From assembly GCA_024195585.1 (NCBI GenBank), contig SWBL01000398.1, forward strand, positions 1-41,786: 41,786 bases of DNA, in the 5' to 3' direction. The position numbers were made by a program, and so were the translations under genes. Source of the stretch: Aureobasidium sp. EXF-3400 (taxonomy: Eukaryota; Ascomycota; Dothideomycetes; Dothideales; Saccotheciaceae). A model generated the notes under the pieces. That model worked only from the letters and a program-made list of their open reading frames with translations. It did no database searches and was not told the origin of the DNA. Positions 9,567 through 21,038 of this stretch are shown here, one piece after another. Every line of letters starts with the position of its first letter. Positions within the stretch are counted from its first letter, which is position 1.

Positions 9567-9953
9567 ATGGGCTTGGCATACAACGTTTATCTCAACTGCA
9601 AGCGAATCTATGGCTGCAAGACTTGCAAGACCCACCTTGCCGACCATGATGATATAGTGAGCAGAGTACGTCCTGGCCATTGCAATTCGTTCTGGGCTCC
9701 CCCAAGCTTACGTTTGCAGAACTTTCGGGGACAGCATGGCAAGGCTTTCCTCTTCAACAGCGTCGTCAACATTGTTGCTGGTGAGGCTGGCGAGCGCAAC
9801 ATGACCACTGGAAGACACGTCGTGCGAGACATCACCTGCAGACAATGCAAAGAGACGGTTGGCTGGAAGTACGACAAGGCCTACGAACCCGCTGAGAAGT
9901 ACAAGGAGGGCAAATACATTCTCGAAGCGGAACTCCTCTGCAGTGTGAATTAA
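9567..9953 (+). CDS. Yippee family zinc-binding protein
   Basis: Exons 9567-9665 and 9720-9953 encode 110 aa. Splicing removes a 54-nt intron (GTACGT...TGCAG). The spacing C17-x2-C20-x52-C73-x2-C76 is exactly the Yippee zinc ligand pattern, and GQHGKAFLFNSVVNI, GRHVVRDITC and VGWKYDKAYE are family hallmarks. The spliced length fits the family (about 100-120 aa). The fold is a Mis18/cereblon-like beta barrel around one zinc; Yippee proteins have been tied to the nucleus, centrosome and GID/CTLH ubiquitin ligases, but the role of the fungal protein is not certain. The intron is a multiple of three and has no in-frame stop, so a retained form would carry 18 extra residues between the two zinc half-sites. 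Confidence 0.93.
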   Translation: MGLAYNVYLNCKRIYGCKTCKTHLADHDDIVSRVRPGHCNSFWAPPSLRLQNFRGQHGKAFLFNSVVNIVAGEAGERNMTTGRHVVRDITCRQCKETVGWKYDKAYEPAEKYKEGKYILEAELLCSVN

Positions 9954-10304
9954 GCATGTCGCTTCGTCGCTTTACGAACGTCGACAAGGAGTTTTGCTAT
10001 GAATTGAGCTTACGAGAACAACGCAAGGAGTATGGTGTCAAGGCTAGGAGCTGGTATGGAGTATTGTTTTTCTTTTGCTATACAGTACTATATGGCTGAT
10101 CGGGGTCCTTTTGCTGCTCAAAACGACAGGAGTTTCTATGTTTGTATTTGATATCGCTCAGCATAATCATCAACAAGCGGTACCATGATCGATTTACTGC
10201 AACGAAGATACCAAAATCTGTTATACATGGGCTACCAACTACCCAAACTACCAAATATTCATGTTCCAACTTAAAATCACTCCAAAGTGAGCGAACTCTC
10301 CAGC
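9954..10304. other. Convergent 3' intergenic region
   Basis: AT-rich sequence between the ends of the Yippee gene (+) and the alcohol dehydrogenase gene (-). No gene is seen. Confidence 0.5.
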
Positions 10305-11539
10305 TTACTGGCCAGGCTGGAAAACGACCTTCTGCACCTTCATCTTGTCAAAGAGTTCGTAACCTTCCAAAGCCTGAGAAAGCGGCATGATCTTCTCAAA
10401 CATGAAGCCAAGCAGGTGTTGTTTCTGCTTGAGCTTCTCCAGCGCTTCTGCAAAGATCGAACGGACGGGGCAGCGACCCATCTGAATACGCAAGTTCTTG
10501 TTGTATGCTTGATTACCTGTCCAAGGAATCTGAGCGTATTGATTAGCCAAACTTGAAGCTTCAGTATTTGTGTCATGACATTCTTACCTCGGCATTGTGC
10601 ACACCGACACTCGAGATGATGCCCCAAGGTCTGAGGAGATCAAAACCGAGCTTGAGTGCAGGTGACAGACCAACGACCTCGATGACCACATCTGCACCTC
10701 TGCCGTCGGTAAGCTCCTTGACTCTCTTCTCCAAGCCTTCTCTATCGGTCTGGAAGTTCCAGGGCTCGGCTCCAAGACCCTTTGCTTGTTGCAATCTGCT
10801 GTCCACGCTATCGACGGCAAGCAGGTGCTTGGGCTTGTAGTCTAGAGCATTGACCAAAGCACACAATCCTACAGGTCCGAGACCGAGCAGGATGACTGTG
10901 CTCTCCTGAGCTTCTTCCTTGCTCAACTCCTTGAATGCGTTCTTGGCTGCGAACATGCCGGTAGGGAAGATATCTGCCATGAGGACCAGAGCTTCCTTCT
11001 CGAGTCCTTCGGGTGCCTTCATGACTGTACCCTCAGCTGTGGGGATACGGACATATTCAGCCTGACCACCATCAAGCTTAGGGCATCCAAAAAGCAGACA
11101 CTTCTCGCAACGAGACGAGAATCCGTGCTTGCAGTAGAAGCATTCACCGCAGGAAGTGGTAAAGGGAGAGACGACAACATCGCCTTCTTTGAAAGTAGTC
11201 ACGGCCTTGCCAACTTCGGTGACTCTGCCTGTGAATTCGTGGCCCATGATGAAACCAGTGTCTGAAGGCTGGTGGCCACGGAAGACGTGCAGCTCACTTG
11301 GACATGGTTAGGTGGGTATAGAGAAAGCAGAGTGACTGCACATACCTGCCGCAGAGTGCTGTGTACTCAACCTTGACAATGATATCTCCATCTTCTTGAA
11401 TCTTGGGAACAGGACCTATTGCATCTCCGTAAGCAAATGGATGCGTATACACATTTCACGAACGGGGTCAATACACACGGTCTTCAATCTCGACCTTGTG
11501 AGGTCCCTTGAACACGACTGCCTTCATTGTTTGCGACAT
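10305..11539 (-). CDS. Zinc-dependent alcohol dehydrogenase (MDR family)
   Basis: Four exons on the minus strand, 11479-11539, 11346-11415, 10588-11296 and 10305-10529, encode 354 aa. Introns are 63, 49 and 58 nt. The catalytic zinc site is visible as C42 in the CGSELH motif and H63-E64 in GHEFTGRV. Cysteines 93, 96, 99 and 107 form the structural zinc lobe. The coenzyme domain has VILLGLGPVGLCALV. This is a medium-chain dehydrogenase/reductase that oxidises an alcohol or reduces an aldehyde with NAD(P)H. The substrate cannot be read from the sequence; the layout is closer to polyol, threonine or formaldehyde dehydrogenase-like members than to yeast ADH1. The start MSQTMKAVVF is the family's usual N-terminal strand, and no targeting peptide is seen, so it is probably cytosolic. 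Confidence 0.92.
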
Positions 11540-12394
11540 ATTTGCTGATCTCTCTTTCTTCCCTTCAAAATGACAAAATCTCACTCGTCGCTCGTTCGCA
11601 GGAACAAGCTCCAGCTTTTGTAGTGAACATCCCGAGGCTCGGTGTTTAGTGGGGTATAGCGGGGCTTTGATACAACGAGCGTCATCAGCTTTGTTAGGGA
11701 ACGGTCTCTTTTCTCCGATATAGCTGCGAAGTGTAGACCGTGTTGCGATCAACACTTTTTCTACTTTTGCTGAGACCTCGACTTGTACGTGATTGCGACT
11801 GATTGGGGCTTGAAGGGCGCGCAAGGCGCAAATGCGAGTAGATGTTCGACGGTGCTATACCGGGGTGCTTATGGCATTGATTTCTTCTTGCGACCGTTGA
11901 CTTCTTGAGATGGAGAGCTTCCTCCTGCCCGAAGCCAGACTCAGAACTTCGACCCAACACCATGACCTTTGGGACACATTCAACTCAGCTGTACATTCCA
12001 TTTACTACATTGTAACCGTATTGAGCACATGAGGACGGGGTACAACCTCCTCGTGTGCTAACCACAGTCACAATTTTGTAGTGAACCCCTGATATAACCC
12101 GAGGTACAAGGGTTATTATGAGCCATCGAAATGCACAGTTGCAGTTAGAATGTAAGGCTGGCTATTAAAATAAGCCTATGATGGGATTCTCTCTGTCGAA
12201 ACCAGGTGTTATGCATTTCAATCGCTACACTGTAACTGTCTTTCGCACATGGGGAGAAAAGGTCTAGGCATATGGATTCGCATCTTGGAGCAAGATATGT
12301 CTTGGATGACTTTGGAGAAAGAGAAGGTCTTTTGATTGGATATAGAGCGAGCTGTGGAAACCCAGACTACATTAAAAGTCCTACCAACGAACGG
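11540..12394. other. Intergenic, no gene seen
   Basis: The upstream region of the alcohol dehydrogenase gene. An open frame extends upstream of its start (to 11824) but lacks protein character. A GAGCACATGAGGACGGGGTAC segment near 12023 is loosely echoed by TTCGCACATGGGGAGAAAAGG near 12242, a possible short dispersed repeat. Confidence 0.4.
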
Positions 12395-13108
12395 TCAATC
12401 CCTAATCGAAAGTCTTATGGCAGGCTGGGCCTTCTGGAAGTTAGTCGTGGGAAGCGAACATAGGCCGAGCTTCTTACATGTTTGTAGGACATATGCCATG
12501 TTTCTTGCAAGTGGGTGCTGGCAGTAAGGGCAGCGTCTGTAGTTGTAGTTATGGACGAATTCCCATGATGAAGCCGGATGTGCTCGGTACTGTTCGCAAG
12601 ACATTCCTTCATGCCATGGAGATTCGCATTTGTAGCAATTTTCGGCAGTGCATGTGTTGCATATAACCCTATCCATATTGACCCTATCCGACTAGGACTT
12701 GGTGGCGCGGATCTGGCCATGACGACCTGGGAGTTCATTCCTGCACCAGCGGAAGAAGTGGTTTCTCTCCTAAACGTTGCATTTTTAGCATCATCATGAA
12801 TGCCGATGCGAGAGAGTCCTTGCGCTTACCTTCCGATTCTTTTCGACGATGCTGATGTGTCCGAGGGACTCGAGTGGACATAAGCGCTGAACCGTCTCAA
12901 AGCCCCAGTCTTGACCATATCCAGTACAAGGGTAAGTGGTTTGTAGCAACTTCATCATTGATTTGGCTGTTCGAAGGATGCAACTTCCGCAAGTATTACT
13001 GATTGTCTTACAACAAGTCGGATGGGTATGGCGTAGATCCGTGGCGTAGCAAATCTTGTTGCCACATACTGCGCAGTATTTGATGCCTCTGTCGATTTGC
13101 TGTTGCAT
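12395..13108 (-). CDS. IBR/RING-type zinc-finger protein, probably truncated
   Basis: The model is exon 12830-13108 joined to 12395-12691 over a 138-nt intron (GTAAGC...CCTAG), about 191 aa. Exon 1 has a RING1-like start (YCAVCGNKICYA, then a Cys/His-rich THPTCCKTISNTCGSC). Exon 2 has an in-between-RING segment: CNTC, then C and YKCESPWHEGMSC, as in fungal IBR proteins, followed by RRCPYCQHPLARN, which resembles the opening of RING2. The remaining RING2 ligands and catalytic cysteine of an RBR E3 ligase are missing. A good intron (GTAAGA...CTAACTTCCAG, about 12425-12468) sits where RING2 should continue, but splicing it creates an immediate TAA stop. I read this as a shortened or decaying RBR-type gene. 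The intron choice is only one of several possible. Confidence 0.45.
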
Positions 13109-14248
13109 TTTTCGTGGAGTGGTATTGATAACGAAGTAGCTGTGAAAGTATCAGCCGAAAGATCGTAAAGAGGCTCATTTCAGGTGCTGACCTTGATAGA
13201 ATCTGTTCGAAGATAATGTCGATAAGAAGAGTGTGATGGAAAGTCTAAAGATTGTTTTGACGGCTTTCTTCGGTTGAGACGCAGGTGCGAAGTGGGAAGG
13301 TGCCAATGGGCAACTGCTGGTACGCAACTTCTCTCCGTGTGCTGAACTACGTAACGCACGTAGCTGCAGGAACACACAATACGTTTCGGGAAAACGAGTG
13401 ATAATAAGATTCCATTAGTTGTATCGCTGCTTCCGAACAAAGTTGTGTCTTTGTGAAGTGTGATTTCTGGTCAAGTCATTGAGGGAGGAGGTTGAGGGTC
13501 ACAGACCTTGTCAGATGGTGTTGACAGAGAAGCACTGTGTCTTCGGACCATCTCCTCGAGAACCCTTTGCACCTGCGACTATCAGAATGCATAGTGCTTC
13601 TTCCGATCATGGCAACTTCAGCGAGAGACTATAACATAGTTGTTCTCACTGAACCGTATTGCGATCTGTAAATTGTCGTGTATTTCGACAACCATACTGC
13701 ATGAGTCCACTAGGCAGGAGAACCATTTCTCTGGAGCTTGATATTGATGAGTGGCAGCGATCGTCATCACGGAAGAGTCATGACTGTGTTTCGTGCCTTA
13801 TGAAAGTCAGCAGGAGGGTTTGAGTCTGAAGCTCTTGCGCGTAGCGTTTGCTTCTAGCAATCTTTCCTCACGTCAGGGACCCAAGCATACAAGGCCTGAG
13901 AGTTGTATGGAAGCGATCAGCATACTAAAAGCTCTACAGCTTATGTGTAGAAATACGGTTGTTTGTGAAAAGTCGCTCAATCTAGTAAACGACATCGGAG
14001 TGGTTATCCCCCTTTTGGATTGCAAGCTTGGATTCAGTTCATTAACAATAAGATGGGAAACATATTTTGAAGGTAGAAAAATAATCGTCATTTCTTAGTC
14101 GTAGCTATGTCTGTCATCCAATAGCAGGTATAATGCTTCCAATCATAAAAAGGCTTTTATCCAAAAAGTCCCTGCCAATCGTCATCCAAAAAACGCCGAA
14201 AGCTATATCATAAAAGCTTTTGAGAATATATACATCATCGTCATGTGC
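13109..14248. other. Long spacer without supported genes
   Basis: These 1.1 kb hold only short, overlapping frames on both strands. No tRNA, transposon end or conserved motif is evident. Confidence 0.5.
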
Positions 14249-15932
14249 TTAGAAGAAAGCGGAGGTGACAGACTTGACCTTGGCCATGATGCCAGTGGCC
14301 TTGACCTCCTCGTCCTCATCGTCAGCGAACTCGCGCATGTCAGTCACAACATCCATGTCAGAGGCACTGATCCACATCTTCCAATCGCGTCTCCAGATCT
14401 TCCAGCCGGCGTACAAAGCGAAGATGACAGGTCCGGCAAGGTAGGATTCGAAGAAGTTCTGGGCGTCAGGCTTGCCACCGATGGGGAAGAGAGCGACGTA
14501 GAATTGGGCAACAAGACAGATGACGTTGAGGAAGAGACCAATGTAGCTGCCGATGACGCCGTACTTGGCCTTGTAAGGAAGCTGCTCGACAGTGCGGCCA
14601 GAGTGAGCCCAACCCTTGCGGAAACGGATGTGGGCAAGGTTGATGCTGCCCCAGACGAAGAAGTTGGCAAGACCGGTAAGCGACAAGAGCCAGGTGAAGA
14701 GAACGTTGCCGGCCGATGCCAAGTTGACAAAGGCAAGAAGGCCCATGGCCATTTGAAGGATGGCGGTGGGGATGGGACGGCCCTTCTTGTCGACGTAGGC
14801 GAGGAACTTGGGAGCCATACCACGAGCAGCAAGAGCCTGAATGGTGCGGGTAGAGGCGAAGGCGGAGCTGTTGGCGACACTGATGACGGAAACAGTGATC
14901 ACAGCGTTGAAGATGGAGGGGAGGACTTTGATACCAGCGAGGCGGATAGCAATGACGAAGGGAGAGTACTGCGAGTGGGCACCGTGGGCGTGGAGAAGGT
15001 TGGGGTTGCTGGCGGGAACAACGAGACCAAGGATGAAGAGGCCGACGATGTAGAAGAAAGCGATACGCCAGAAGACCTGCTTGACAGCCTGAGGAAGAGC
15101 CTTTCTGGGGTTGGCGGATTCGGCGGCTGCGAGACCGACCAACTCAGTACCACCGAAGGCGAAAGAGGCGGTAACGAAGACACTGCAGAAACCCTTGAAG
15201 CCATTGCGAAATGCCTGCCCATTCTGCCAGTACTGTACACCGATGTAGCCACGAGTATCGGTGGGAACACCGCCAACATCGATAACAATGCCGAGAATGA
15301 TGAAACCAATACACGCCATGATCTTGATGATCGAGAGGACGAACTCCGCCTCACCGTAAGCTCTCACGCCTAAACACTGGATCACGGCCAATGCAACGAG
15401 GAAGACAGCGATCCAGACACCCACGTTAATGTCAGCAGCTCCTTTCCAGAACTTGATGGTGATAGAGGCGGCTGTCAACTCGAAAGGAAGAATAGTCAAC
15501 CATTGAATGGCGTATTGCCAACCAATTGCGAAGCCCCAAGACTCTGAGATGAAACGACAAGCATAGCTGAGTAGAAGGTTAGCAAGATGAATCGAGTGTA
15601 TAAGAAGATGTGAAGCCTTACGTGAAGAATGCACCGTTGACAGGGTACAGAACTGTGAGCTCCCCAAGAGCCTGCATTGTCGCCATCAACATAATACCAA
15701 TGATTGAGAAACCAATGATCAATGATGCAGGACCTCCGGTTGAAAGAGCTCCGCCTGCGCCGACAAAGAATCCAGCACCGATGGCACCACCAATTGCGAT
15801 CATCTGCATGTGTCTGTTCTTGAGCGAACGCTTGAGTTCATTCTGCTGACCAGCCTGAATTTCGTATTCGGGAGCCTCGCTGATGGTCTGGGACAAGCCC
15901 TTCTCGGCATCGAAAGCCTTGTTTGCGTCCAT
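14249..15932 (-). CDS. YAT-family amino-acid permease
   Basis: Exons 15622-15932 and 14249-15566 join across a 55-nt intron (GTAAGG...CTCAG) into 542 aa, the normal length of yeast-type amino-acid transporters (TC 2.A.3.10). The cytosolic N-terminus leads into RHMQMIAIGGAIGAGFFVG, the start of TM1. The split codon restores FFTYACRFISESWGFAIGW, the conserved TM3 region. About twelve hydrophobic segments follow, with SFAFGGTELVGLAAAE in the TM6 area and a C-terminal WKIWRRDWKMW amphipathic segment ahead of an acidic tail. It is expected to carry amino acids by proton symport at the plasma membrane. Specificity cannot be read; general permease, proline, lysine and dicarboxylate types share these motifs. 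A 376-aa frame on the plus strand here is antisense to it. Confidence 0.93.
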
Positions 15933-17303
15933 GTTGAGGACTGGAAAAGAGTGTAGAGGAAAGAGGGGACAAAGGTGTCAAACGAGTGACTGATTGCTTG
16001 TGATTGTCTGATGATAGAATGCTTTGGAAGAGGGCCATGGTATGGGTATTTAATGTGTTGGAGTACCCACTCGAGTACAGTCGCGTGGGCCTTCTAGGCC
16101 CGAGTGGCGCGCCTGGAGCCGTTGGAGGTTTTGGGTGAGATCACGCTAGCCGAACCATCTCGCATAACTAAACCACTTACCCTTTAGCATCTCGGCCGAC
16201 CTTACCAAGACCAGAAATTCCAAGAACAAGCAAGCAAAAGCATGTCCTTATACTTGAGAATGATGCTTGATGATTAGCATGGGAGGACGCACCTGAAGCG
16301 TGGTTGTCCGGTATTGACAGGCTTCGGGAGTGCAACTTCCCCAGCCACATACAAGAGTCTCTAATCACCAAATGTTTTGGTGCCTTGACAAGAATTCCGA
16401 TCTCGCACACCGATGAATATAGAATTTGGTACAGTGTTGTTGTCTCTCGCGTGCGCAAAAGACAAAGATGGTAAGAAGGAGCCAATCATGGGGTCGAGGC
16501 CTACGCAAGGTCCACAAGATGACCATATGGAAACCAGATGCTGGAAACTACAATAATGTTAGCGCAACGGCGATATACTTCTCCATGGGGTACTTTGATC
16601 TGTGCTCTACACCGAACCAGCCTCGAAGTCCAGATGGCGTTCTGGCGCTGCCAGGCCCGTCTGTAGCCGCGTCGAAACGAAGTATTTACCAGTAGACAAG
16701 AATGACTACCAGCCTAACGTCGGCACAAAGCTTTGCCAAAGTCAGAACATATTGTCAGAGATAGCCTTCCCATGGGGTATCACGATAAGGTCTCATAGTC
16801 TGACATCTCAGTCGCGCGGACTGCGGAGAAAGAGTCGTGAACTGTCAAGGGGCAAAGCTGAGAAGGAAGAAGCAAAGAGAAGAAGCACCGAGGATTTGGC
16901 CGGAGAGCATTTGCCTGCCATTAAAGGCGACAAAGAACAGTCAACGTTCCCGTAGACACATAGTGTTCGATCTTTTCTACAAACACGTGATCTTTTGCGC
17001 TGCATAACGAAGGGTTTGTGTTTACTATCAACTCCTCCATGATACACATTCGGTGCGCGCAGTGAAAAGAGGAAATGAAAAGAAACGTACAAGGATTTGA
17101 CCGAGCGCTTTTCCGTCCACCTTATCAACAACCATGACTCTGAGCTACAAATCACAGCGCGCTATCTCACTCAGCAGAAGAAATGTGTATCTTTGCAATT
17201 GCATAAAATGAATTCATTTCGTATCGTTGGTATTTTAGAAAAAATCACATGGTGCCACACCTTCCCAACAAATTCGTTAACAATCTGGCTAGCTCTATCA
17301 TTT
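15933..17303. other. Long spacer between permease and JEN transporter
   Basis: These 1.37 kb hold the permease promoter (an ATTTAATGT element near 16048, about 115 bp upstream of its start on the minus strand) and the 3' region of the JEN gene. Frames in it are short and have no protein features that I can support. Confidence 0.5.
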
Positions 17304-18870
17304 CTAAGAGACGTGCTCAATCTGGTCAGCGTATTCAGAGTTGTTACGCTTCTCGTTGTAGACGTTTTGGTGAAGTGCCTCTGCGGTGTCCACGTCATGG
17401 ACGACTCTCATGTCACGACCCTTGAACTCAGGGCCGACGAAAGTAAGGAGGATAACATAGGCGTATACGCAGCCGAGGAAGATACAGATGACCTTTCCAT
17501 AGTTGTATCTCTCAACCTTGTGAACAGGAGGCAGAGGGAACTTCTCGCCGAGCTGAGCCTCAATGGTCGAACTTGCACTGGAAGCAAGGTTACCAAGTTG
17601 GTAAGCAGTTCCGACGACGAAGGTTCTGAAAGCACCTGGAGACAACTCCATGAGATGGATGGGAATGACACCCCAAGCACCCTGGACACAGAACTGCTCG
17701 AAGAAAGCAGCTGCCATAACGGCCTTGGACGAAGTGAAGGTGTAAGGGTAGAGCAATGCACCACCAACGACGCAAGCCACAATGATGGTGAGACGACGAC
17801 CGAAGATGGTAGAGCAGTATCCCATCATTGTACCACCAGCAATCGCACCCAGGTTGGCAACGACCTGGGTGATTGTGACGGAGTTGGCGTCGAATCTGTA
17901 CTGGTTCTTGAGCATGGTGGGGTAAAGATCTTGACTTCCGTGAGACATGAAGTTGAAGCCGGCCATCAACAAAACCATGTAGATAAGAATAAGCCAATGG
18001 CGCTTAAGGGCAATTTTTCCCTCGGCGATAAAGGTACCTCCGAGGCTTGGGCTGCCAGATTCGCGCACAGCTTGACGTTCGAGGTACGCTTGTGTCTCGG
18101 GAAGACACAGTCTGAACAGAATGAACAAGACAGGGGGGCAAGCACCGAACCAGAAAAGTGGGCGCCATCCATGGGAAGTCGTGTCAACAAGACCACGGGC
18201 GAAGACGACAGCGAGCAAGTATCCAAAGGCGTAACCTTGCTGCAGCATTCCACTGATGAGACCACGAGCCTCCTGCGGGCAGTCTTCAAGTGCTGTCGCA
18301 GCAACGTTTCCGTATAGACCTCCCATGGCAACACCGAAGAGTGCACGAACAGCGAGAAACTGTTTGTAGGTTTGGCAAAAGCCGGTGCCGAGTTCAAGGA
18401 TGATGAAGAGAAGGTTGTTGACAACGAAAGGCCACTTGCGTCCGTAACGATCTGCTGCAATACCGAAGCCGATAGCGCCGACAGAGCGGAACATCAAAAC
18501 TAGTGTGATACCCCATGTAATGTCTTTCGTAGTCTTTCCAAAAGATTTGGCGAGGTCAGACACTGTCAGTGAGACGGTAAAGAAATCGAAGGCTGTGGTA
18601 GATGCATGGTCAGCGAGAGTCCGAGAGGTGTTTGGCTTGGAGTCTTGACTCACCATCCCAAGTCCATGCGATGAATGAGACAGCGAAGAAAAGCCATTGT
18701 TGCTTGTTGAGCAGTCGCAGAAGACGAATTGGGTTATCCACCTTGGTCATGGGTGGTTTGAGTGTAGAAAATCGAGTGGCGATGTATCTTCCGGCAGACA
18801 TCGACTCAGTTGTCTCGCCAGTAGCGGGGAGGTCCTCCTCCTGGTGAGCAGCAGCGAACTCCTTGTCCAT
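17304..18870 (-). CDS. JEN-type monocarboxylate transporter (MFS)
   Basis: Exons 18654-18870 and 17304-18592 are joined over a 61-nt intron (GTGAGT...CACAG) and give 501 aa. The protein is a 12-helix major facilitator. Residues around 285-297 read NFMSHGSQDLYPT, an exact match to the JEN signature N-x2-(S/T)-H-x-(S/T)-Q-D-x3-T, which lies in the seventh helix and lines the substrate path in yeast Jen1. The split codon restores the first helix FIAWTWDAFDFFTVSL, and the A motif GIAADRYGRKW follows. Family members import lactate, pyruvate, acetate or dicarboxylates with protons at the plasma membrane; the sequence alone does not separate Jen1-like from Jen2-like specificity. The acidic N-terminus contains several Glu residues. 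The gene lies behind a YAT permease on the same strand, but with 1.4 kb between them. A 406-aa plus-strand frame is antisense. Confidence 0.93.
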
Positions 18871-20010
18871 TGTAGCGAAAACTCCCGTCTATCATCCATT
18901 AGCTAGGCTCGTACAAGAAGCGTGCTGAGAGCTTGACAAGGCTTGGTATCTCGCCAAGGTTGTGACAAGCTCACTGCCCAGACGAAATGCCTAGGAACAT
19001 GAGGATCATACCTGGACAGAAGAAAGTTATGGAAGAAAGTCGCGCTTTGTGTGCAGAGAGCTGGATCAAAGATACCAGAGTCGTTGCACAACAGAAACAG
19101 TGCTCGATCAGAACGAAACAGGATGGGTCACACCCCTCTTTAAATATCTTTACACGACCTCTCCAGGATTTCCGGGAATGAGAAGAAAGGATTGGCTGTA
19201 CCATGGGGGAATCGAGCTAGTCATTGCGCTATTGATGAGCCTTTACCATGTTGGGTATAGCGGGCTATATCGGCGGCTGGGATATGAGGAGACTCCGCGA
19301 TTTCTCCATGGTGAAGAACTTCGATCCGGAGACTTGTGCGTGGGGTCAATATTAGGGTTCCGAAGACGTCCTAGAGAATACGTTCTCGAACAAGAATTTG
19401 GCAGGCTGAGACCTCAAATTACAATTCTGAACCGAGCCATCAGAGTCTCGCTCGATGCGCCACGAACGGTATGGCTGTATGGAAGCACTTTCCTTGGCAA
19501 TGATTAGTATGTCTTGATGAGCTTGTACGTACCCTTGGCAATAACGCAGATTCAATGCTAAAGAATACTCATTCTCTGTCTAATTGGGATTGAATATTCG
19601 AGGCTCATACATGCGACCTCATGAGAATTGACGGGGAGACTGTACGTCTGAGCGGTTTCGGCGCATGAAACAGAGAAGGTGGTGCCGCGGCTTCGAAACG
19701 TTGCTCGGATTCATGCGAAACTTACAAGAGATGCCTGGTGACAAAGGCTCGCGCGTGCGTGTACCGGTGACATTCGAAAGCAGTTTGCTTCACGTGCTTC
19801 TGCTTTGACCAAGATCCACGAGAACGATCCGGGCGATAGAAGATATAAGGTTCCGAGAAAACGCCGCCATGTACTGTAGTCCGTAGACAATTCCATGGCA
19901 TCAACGTACGAACGTTTGATCGAGATTTCTCGAGACCAAGTATTGTACACATAAATGTATCGATATCGGGCATTGGCTGGACTTAATAAAAGTCGCACGA
20001 AGACAGGCTT
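18871..20010. other. JEN promoter and spacer
   Basis: This 1.14-kb interval holds the JEN upstream region, expected to be regulated by carbon source, and the 3' end of the DUF427 gene. A 152-aa frame at 19049-19507 (+) has no recognisable domain and I do not support it. Confidence 0.45.
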
Positions 20011-20484
20011 CTACCAGCCCCTTGTACCTGGTGCGCCCTTAACAGACTGTCTTACGATATCGCTAGTCATCCAGCCTCCATAGAAGTCACCTGGCTGCGG
20101 CTCGACCAGTTCTCCGTCGACGTAACACTCCCATCGTGAGTCGGCGTAGAAGGATACATAGTCTTTGATGTCGGCAAAAGTTGGAGTTGGTTCTTTGTAC
20201 GTCCAAGCACGGCTGTCTACTCGATCGCCCGATGGTGTCTTGAAGGTAAAGTAATTGGCGACACCTTTCCATTCGCAAAAGGTTTGTCGAGATGTAGGAT
20301 TCAAATCCAATTTGATGCAGGCTGGCGGCAAGTAATAAGTAGGAGGATGGTATGTTTCGAGAACCCAGTATGCACGGTCGGTAGAAGCAATAGTTTGGCC
20401 ATCGGGGCCAGGAAATTTGATCAATATATTCTTCTTGATCTGCTGCAAGACAGGTGGTCGAGGAAAGGTTCGAGGGTCCAGCAT
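20011..20484 (-). CDS. DUF427 (PF04248) family protein
   Basis: A single exon of 157 aa. The family's compact beta fold is represented by VLETYHPPTYYLPPACIK, then CEWKGVANYFTF, RAWTYKEPTPTFADIKDYVSFY and WECYVDGE, with the usual tail (QPGDFYGGWMTSDIVRQSVKG). Fungal members are commonly this size and bear one domain. The biochemical role is unknown; proposals of a nucleotidyltransferase-like role are not supported by anything I can see. No signal peptide is present, so a cytosolic place is likely. The start at 20484 is followed at once by the domain, and a TATA-like element lies about 80 bp upstream. Confidence 0.9.
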   Translation of the reverse strand: MLDPRTFPRPPVLQQIKKNILIKFPGPDGQTIASTDRAYWVLETYHPPTYYLPPACIKLDLNPTSRQTFCEWKGVANYFTFKTPSGDRVDSRAWTYKEPTPTFADIKDYVSFYADSRWECYVDGELVEPQPGDFYGGWMTSDIVRQSVKGAPGTRGW

Positions 20485-21038
20485 GGTAGATCTGGGCAGA
20501 TTGTGTTGTATCCAAGTTGGCAGGGGAGTCGGGATCAGCAGATAAGAAAAGGTGAGGCTTCGTTATATAAGTAAAATATATGGTGAAAGCGATAATGTTG
20601 CCGACGGTATACAAGAGCAAAACGCCGAGAGATGGAGGACGACGATGACGCGAGAGCGGTGATGCAGGCATGGCTTGGCAGGGTCTGCAACCAATGATGT
20701 GGCCTGCTCGATGCTGCTGACCCGTCTGTTGGAACTTGGGTGTCCAAGCAAACACAGCAGTGCGGGGTGTCACAGTAAAAGAAGAATCGAACTTGTGTCG
20801 AGCGCGAGTTGCCCTTGGTCGTCTGTTTCTTGATGCTTCGAACAAACAGACGGTAGTCAGCGAGGCGCGGCAATCTTGCGGTCAGCGACGGACCAACTGA
20901 AATCAGGAGGGAGCGGTGCCTGAGGCCCCAAGAAGCTCGGGCTACTCTTCTGCTTCTGTCTTCAGTCTTTTGTTTGTCTCGGGCACCTACAGACTACAGC
21001 ATATCTTAATCAACCCTTGGTCGCACACGCTCAACACG
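20485..21038. other. Divergent promoter region, DUF427 and SulP genes
   Basis: 554 bp between starts on opposite strands. Overlapping minus-strand frames run through it but lack an acceptable start or domain. Confidence 0.5.
20563..20571 (-). promoter_or_regulatory. TATA-like element of the DUF427 gene
   Basis: CTTATATAA on the minus strand, about 80 bp upstream of the ATG at 20484. Confidence 0.45.

Noticed and set aside
11540..11824. Open frame extending upstream of the alcohol dehydrogenase start
   Set aside because: The family's N-terminus begins at MSQTMKAVVF (11539); the upstream part has no protein character.
14243..15373. A 376-aa plus-strand open frame
   Set aside because: It is exactly antisense to the amino-acid permease; its Asp/Glu/Gly-rich composition is what the complement of hydrophobic codons gives.
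17097..18317. A 406-aa plus-strand open frame
   Set aside because: It is antisense to the JEN transporter and has no domain.
19049..19507. A 152-aa plus-strand frame in the JEN upstream region
   Set aside because: No domain, no supporting splice sites and ordinary intergenic composition.
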